Part shown: positions 14,126-17,390 of the stretch, one piece after another
Layout: each line of letters starts with the position of its first letter
Position numbering within the stretch: the first letter of the stretch is position 1
Source of the DNA: Halanaerobium sp.
Lineage (GTDB): Bacteria > Bacillota > Halanaerobiia > Halanaerobiales > Halanaerobiaceae
Length of the DNA stretch: 17,390 nucleotides
NCBI GenBank assembly: GCA_003070825.1
Contig: QBLP01000016.1
Coordinates: 1-17,390 of the forward strand
Direction: 5' to 3'
Program-made: the position numbers and the translations under genes
The notes under the pieces: model-generated
What the model was told of the DNA's origin: nothing
What the model saw: the letters and a program-made list of their open reading frames with translations, nothing else
The model's database searches: none

Positions 14126-14888
14126 AAAAAGAATTATCCCCTGCCTGGATATTAAAGACGGCAGGGTAGTTAAAGGTGTAAATTTTGTTGAATTAAGAGA
14201 TGCCGGAGATCCGGTAGAGTCAGCCAAAGAATATAATGATCTGGGGGCAGATGAGTTAGTTTTTTTAGATATTACTGCAACCAAAGAAAAACGTAAAACT
14301 CTGGCCGAGCTGGTAGAAAAGGTAGCAGCTCAGGTTTTTATTCCGCTGACAGTTGGTGGAGGAATCAGAACTGTAGAAGATATGCAGTTTATTCTCCGGG
14401 CGGGAGCAGATAAGGTTTCAGTAAATTCAGCTGCAGTTAAAAATCCAGAATTAGTGCGAGAGGGTGCGCTTAAATTTGGCTCTCAGTGTATAGTTGGAGC
14501 AGTTGATGCAGCAAAAAGAGAAAATGCTGACGGCTGGGAAATATTTATCCACGGCGGCAGTAAAGAGACCGGAATCGATCTAATTGAATGGGTCAAAGAA
14601 TTAGAAAGTCTGGGGGCTGGAGAAATCCTCCTGACCAGCATCAATGCTGATGGAACCAAAGAAGGTTTTGACCTGGAGATGCTGCAGGCGGTGACTGAGG
14701 CAGTGAACATTCCAGTTATTGCTTCCGGAGGAGCAGGCAGTATTCAGCATTTTATTGATGTTTTTAAGAAAACAGGTGCTGATGCAGCACTGGCAGCCTC
14801 GATTTTTCACTTTGGAGAAATTGCAATTAAAGATGTTAAAGCTGAGCTCGAAAAAGCTGAAGTTCCAGTCAGGATTGAAGAAAAATAA
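14118..14888 (+). CDS. hisF: imidazole glycerol phosphate synthase, cyclase subunit
   Basis: Fifth step: uses ammonia channelled from HisH to form imidazoleglycerol phosphate and AICAR. RIIPCLDIKDGRVVKG (5-20) with D11, and VGAVDAAK with D130 (127-133), carry the catalytic aspartates. TVGGGIRTVEDM (78-89) and ASGGAG bind phosphates. With ATG 14118 the protein has the family-standard 256 residues and starts MLKKRIIPCL.

An in-frame GTG at 14109 would overlap the ribosome-binding GGGTGA (14107-14112) and is less likely. It overlaps hisA by 8 bases, so the HisA-HisF barrel pair is coupled. A 38-base gap separates it from hisIE. Confidence 0.96.
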   Translation: MLKKRIIPCLDIKDGRVVKGVNFVELRDAGDPVESAKEYNDLGADELVFLDITATKEKRKTLAELVEKVAAQVFIPLTVGGGIRTVEDMQFILRAGADKVSVNSAAVKNPELVREGALKFGSQCIVGAVDAAKRENADGWEIFIHGGSKETGIDLIEWVKELESLGAGEILLTSINADGTKEGFDLEMLQAVTEAVNIPVIASGGAGSIQHFIDVFKKTGADAALAASIFHFGEIAIKDVKAELEKAEVPVRIEEK

Positions 14889-14926
14889 ATTTTGAAATTG
14901 TAGTAAAGAAAGGACAGGGTGATTTA

Positions 14927-15619
14927 GTGCTCGAAATAATAGATAAATTAGAAGAGATAGATTTTAAATTTAATCAGCAGGGATTAATGCCTGCTGTCGT
15001 TCAGGATTATCAGACTAAGGATGTACTGATGGTGGCTTATGTTAATGAGGAATCTCTTAATCTGAGTTTAGAAAAAGGAGAAACAGTTTTTTTCAGCCGC
15101 TCCCGTCAGGAAATATGGCATAAGGGGGCAACCTCTGGTAATACCCAGGAAATCAAAGAAATTTATTATGACTGTGATCAGGATACAATTTTATTTCTGG
15201 TTGATCCAGCTGGACCAGCCTGCCATACAGGTAAGACTTCCTGCTTTTACCGCAAAATAGCAGAAGACACTGATGCTAAAGCTGAAGAAATGATGGAAAT
15301 GCAGCAGCAGGCCCAGAATATAGAAGCTGAGTTTGAAACAGAAAAAGTAGTAGATTTTCTTTATGATCTAATTTTAAGCCGCAAAGAAGAAATGCCGGAA
15401 GGATCTTATACAACTTATCTCTTTGAAGAGGGTATTGATAAGATCTTAAAGAAAGTCGGAGAGGAATCAGCCGAGGTGATAATTGCCTCCAAAAATGAGC
15501 CAGATGAGGAGCTGATTTACGAATCAGCAGATTTAGTCTATCATATGCTGGTCTTACTTGCCGAAAGATGCATCACTCCCGATCAGATAAGAGCAGAACT
15601 TAAAAAGAGACATAAGTAA
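14927..15619 (+). CDS. hisIE: bifunctional phosphoribosyl-AMP cyclohydrolase / phosphoribosyl-ATP pyrophosphatase
   Basis: Fusion carrying the second and third steps. The N-terminal HisI domain (about 12-112) has AYVNEESL (37-44), FFSRSRQEIWHKGATSGNTQ (55-74), and zinc/magnesium-binding DCDQD (82-86), PACHTG with C99, and SCF with C106. A Glu/Gln/Met-rich linker (about 115-137) leads to the HisE domain (138-230) with YLFEEGIDKILKKVGEESAE (164-183) and ESADLVYHMLVLL (199-211).

The start is GTG 14927, preceded by AGGGTGA at 14916-14922. It is the last his gene, followed by a hairpin and a terminator. Confidence 0.95.
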   Translation: MLEIIDKLEEIDFKFNQQGLMPAVVQDYQTKDVLMVAYVNEESLNLSLEKGETVFFSRSRQEIWHKGATSGNTQEIKEIYYDCDQDTILFLVDPAGPACHTGKTSCFYRKIAEDTDAKAEEMMEMQQQAQNIEAEFETEKVVDFLYDLILSRKEEMPEGSYTTYLFEEGIDKILKKVGEESAEVIIASKNEPDEELIYESADLVYHMLVLLAERCITPDQIRAELKKRHK

Positions 15620-15643
15620 AACTTAGACGTACCAACTTATATG

Positions 15644-15677
15644 AACCAGGTCCAAAACGACCGTTTTGGACCTGGTT
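15644..15677. repeat. perfect 15-bp hairpin after hisIE
   Basis: The arms at 15644-15658 and 15663-15677 are exact reverse complements around a GACC loop; each arm carries AACCAGGTCC or its complement. No T-run follows on either strand, so it does not look like a terminator on its own. It lies 24 bases after the hisIE stop and just before the real terminator. It could protect the mRNA 3' end or be a dispersed palindromic repeat. Confidence 0.7.
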
Positions 15678-15696
15678 AAAAAGAATACTTTCACAA

Positions 15697-15749
15697 AAGG
15701 TACCGAACATTTGGATGAAATATCCAAGTAACCGGTACCTTATTTTTTT
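15697..15749 (+). terminator. his operon terminator
   Basis: AAGGTACCG (15697-15705) pairs with CGGTACCTT (15733-15741). Inside it, TTGGAT (15711-15716) pairs with ATCCAA (15722-15727). Seven T residues follow at 15743-15749. Confidence 0.85.
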
Positions 15750-15773
15750 ATTAGTGCCTTTTTAAAGATTTTA

Positions 15774-15782
15774 TGCTATAAT
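15774..15782 (+). promoter_or_regulatory. extended -10 promoter for the diguanylate cyclase gene
   Basis: TGCTATAAT (15774-15782) is a perfect extended -10. No good -35 is seen, as is usual for this class. It predicts a leader of about 80 bases before TTG 15871. Confidence 0.65.
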
Positions 15783-15870
15783 ATAGTAAAACAGTTGGGT
15801 TAATTTTTGCTGAACTTGTTGATGCTAAAGGAGAAAATTCTGTGCAGTACCGCTTTTAGGAGGGACTAGA

Positions 15871-17370
15871 TTGGAAAAATTGTTGAGCAAATTTAAGTAC
15901 ATAATAATTATACTGCTGGCCCTGATCATGATTTATATATTTTCAACTCAATACACCAACATTAGAGAAGTAGTAGAAGACAAATATAACAGTCAGCAGC
16001 AGCTGGTTGAGAAAAATATTATTCAGACAGTAAATTATATCAATGATGCCTATAAAATTGCCGAGCAGCAGTTGAACGCTGAGATGCGAGAATATTCTGA
16101 GCTGATGGTGGGAAAATACCGGGATAATCCCGATGTCAATAGCTGGGATTTAGAAGAGATGCAGCAGAACTTCTCAGGATATGATATTTATATCGTTAAC
16201 CGGGATTTAAAAATTATCAAAACTACCTATCAGGAAGATCTTGGTCTTGATTTTTCTAAATTTGGCAGTTTTGCCACAGTTTTGCGAGAACGAATGGCAG
16301 GCAGTGAATTTGAGGTTGATCGAATCGATATTTCAACTCAGGCTGGCGAGATAAAAAAGTACAGCTATATGCCGAGTCCGGATAATCAGTATTTATTTGA
16401 GCTCAGTGTCAGCATTGAAGATCAATATCCCTCCTTTCAGAGTTTAAACCTGTTTAAAGAGGCAGCAGCTTTAACATCAGAATATGAGCTTGTAGAAGAT
16501 ATTGCTTTTTACAGTGTGGAGCCAATTAACCACCAGGTAGCTAAACTAAGGAATAGTAAAAAACCCTATTTAAATCCTGATGTGCCAGAATTTGAAGAAG
16601 GATTAGCAAGACAGGCAGTAATTAATAATTCTCTGCAGGAAAATTCCCGGAATATAGAGGAAATTCAGCACAGTTATCGCTTTTTCCCGGCTTTAGTAAG
16701 TGACGACGAAAATGAGCAGGGCTGGAATTCTTATGTGGTGGGAATAGTATATAATGATCAGATAATGCAGTCAGAAATAATTGGACATAGAAAATTATTT
16801 GCAGTAAATATAGTTTTACTGGCAGCACTTTTTGCTGGTTTTATAGCTATTGTAGTTTACTTATTAAAAAAGTTTGAGCACCAGGCTTATCACGATAAAC
16901 TAACCGGACTGGCAAATCGAAAATACTTTGTAGAAGAGTTTAAAAAGTTGAAAGAGAAAGCTGATTTTTCAGGAAATAATATCGGAATTATTTTTATTGA
17001 TATTGATGAATTTAAAGAAATAAATGATAATTATGGGCATGATATGGGAGATAAAGTTTTAAAAAGTATTGCTGCCAGAATGGAAAACAGTCTAAAAGCT
17101 GATGATCTAAAGGCGCGTATGGGTGGAGATGAATTTGTGATTGCTCTATCTGATCTGAGTTCTAAAGATAAGGTCATTACAGTAACAAAACGACTGGTTA
17201 GAGACCTAAAAAAACCACTTTTTGTAGATGGCAAAGAAATTTCTATTAGCATTAGTGCAGGTGTTAGTTTTTATCCTGAAGACAGTAAAGATTTAGAAGT
17301 GTTAATTAAAAATGCTGATGCTGCAATGTATAAAGCTAAGAGAGAAAATGTAGATATTGAAAGATATTAG
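15871..17370 (+). CDS. membrane-anchored diguanylate cyclase with extracytoplasmic sensor
   Basis: Predicted to make cyclic di-GMP from two GTP. Order: short cytoplasmic Lys-rich start, transmembrane helix about 10-26, sensor region about 28-305 outside the membrane (fold unassigned; parts such as YDIYIVNRDLKIIKTTY look Cache-like), second transmembrane helix about 309-332, then a GGDEF domain 338-499. DKLTGLANRKYF (342-353), FIDIDEFKEIND (375-386) and MGGDEF (417-422) are intact, so activity is likely.

The inhibitory RxxD site is KADD here (409-412), so the canonical product-inhibition arginine is missing. The start is TTG 15871, chosen from AGGAGGGA at 15858-15865. The stop is 1 base before adapter sequence, but the end MYKAKRENVDIERY is a natural GGDEF terminus. 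Confidence 0.88.
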   Translation: MEKLLSKFKYIIIILLALIMIYIFSTQYTNIREVVEDKYNSQQQLVEKNIIQTVNYINDAYKIAEQQLNAEMREYSELMVGKYRDNPDVNSWDLEEMQQNFSGYDIYIVNRDLKIIKTTYQEDLGLDFSKFGSFATVLRERMAGSEFEVDRIDISTQAGEIKKYSYMPSPDNQYLFELSVSIEDQYPSFQSLNLFKEAAALTSEYELVEDIAFYSVEPINHQVAKLRNSKKPYLNPDVPEFEEGLARQAVINNSLQENSRNIEEIQHSYRFFPALVSDDENEQGWNSYVVGIVYNDQIMQSEIIGHRKLFAVNIVLLAALFAGFIAIVVYLLKKFEHQAYHDKLTGLANRKYFVEEFKKLKEKADFSGNNIGIIFIDIDEFKEINDNYGHDMGDKVLKSIAARMENSLKADDLKARMGGDEFVIALSDLSSKDKVITVTKRLVRDLKKPLFVDGKEISISISAGVSFYPEDSKDLEVLIKNADAAMYKAKRENVDIERY

Positions 17371-17371
17371 A

Positions 17372-17390
17372 CTGTCTCTTATACACATCT
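17372..17390. other. Tn5/Nextera mosaic-end adapter (non-genomic)
   Basis: The last 19 bases, CTGTCTCTTATACACATCT, are the exact reverse complement of the Tn5 mosaic end used in Nextera libraries. The sequence ends precisely at the end of this 19-mer. It is untrimmed adapter at a contig end, not a transposon in the organism. Confidence 0.96.

Noticed and set aside
15644..15677. The 15-bp hairpin as the his operon terminator
   Set aside because: It lacks a T-run on either strand; the structure at 15697-15749 has all terminator features.
15822..15869. 15-codon ATG frame and a 5-codon GTG frame in the leader of the diguanylate cyclase gene
   Set aside because: The ATG frame has no ribosome binding site. 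The GTG frame (15842-15859) has AAAGGAG upstream but is only five codons; coupling is possible but cannot be supported.
17372..17390. Natural Tn5/IS50 end next to the diguanylate cyclase gene
   Set aside because: The mosaic end is an engineered hybrid sequence and the record stops exactly at its last base, as expected for library adapter.

Overview
The window is an AT-rich stretch of bacterial chromosome dominated by conserved biosynthetic genes. Strong AGGAGG-type ribosome binding sites, a sigma-A type promoter before the his operon, a separate HisZ subunit, a PHP-type histidinol-phosphatase and a fused HisIE all point to a Firmicute-like anaerobe. The first complete gene looks like an outer-membrane beta-barrel protein ending in phenylalanine, which suggests a double-membraned (diderm) Firmicute. 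Halanaerobiales is my best guess. This is inference from sequence style; I could not run a search.

Layout. Positions 1-224 hold the edge of a probable insertion sequence: a minus-strand reading frame running off the window, plus two inverted repeats. It abuts a porin-like gene (246-1502) whose signal peptide has lost its start. Next is an otsA-otsB pair for trehalose synthesis (1697-3902) with its own terminator. Convergent to it is hisJ, histidinol-phosphatase (3961-4764, minus). A short block of single-gene units follows: a nitroreductase (5058-5636) with a near-consensus promoter and dyad repeats, a possible IS200/IS605-type end remnant, an aldo/keto reductase (5874-6866) and deoC (6924-7595). 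The histidine operon hisZ-G-D-C-B-H-A-F-IE then runs from 7826 to 15619, from a perfect TTGACA-N17-TATAAT promoter to a strong terminator near 15749. The window ends with a membrane-anchored GGDEF diguanylate cyclase (15871-17370).

How the genes work together. The nine-gene his operon supplies every step of histidine synthesis except histidinol-phosphate dephosphorylation. The missing step is encoded by hisJ about 3 kb upstream on the opposite strand, so all ten reactions are covered within about 12 kb. OtsA and OtsB form a two-step trehalose module. The other genes (nitroreductase, aldo/keto reductase, deoC, diguanylate cyclase) have no evident shared pathway.

Quality note. The last 19 bases (17372-17390) are exactly the Tn5/Nextera mosaic-end adapter sequence and are not genomic. 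The start of the window inside a probable IS would fit an assembly break at a repeat. I found no convincing new multi-gene system. The most useful points are the IS-disrupted porin-like gene, a Gly in place of the usual Arg in the OtsA N-terminal motif, the nitroreductase control region, a perfect 15-bp hairpin after hisIE, and the adapter.
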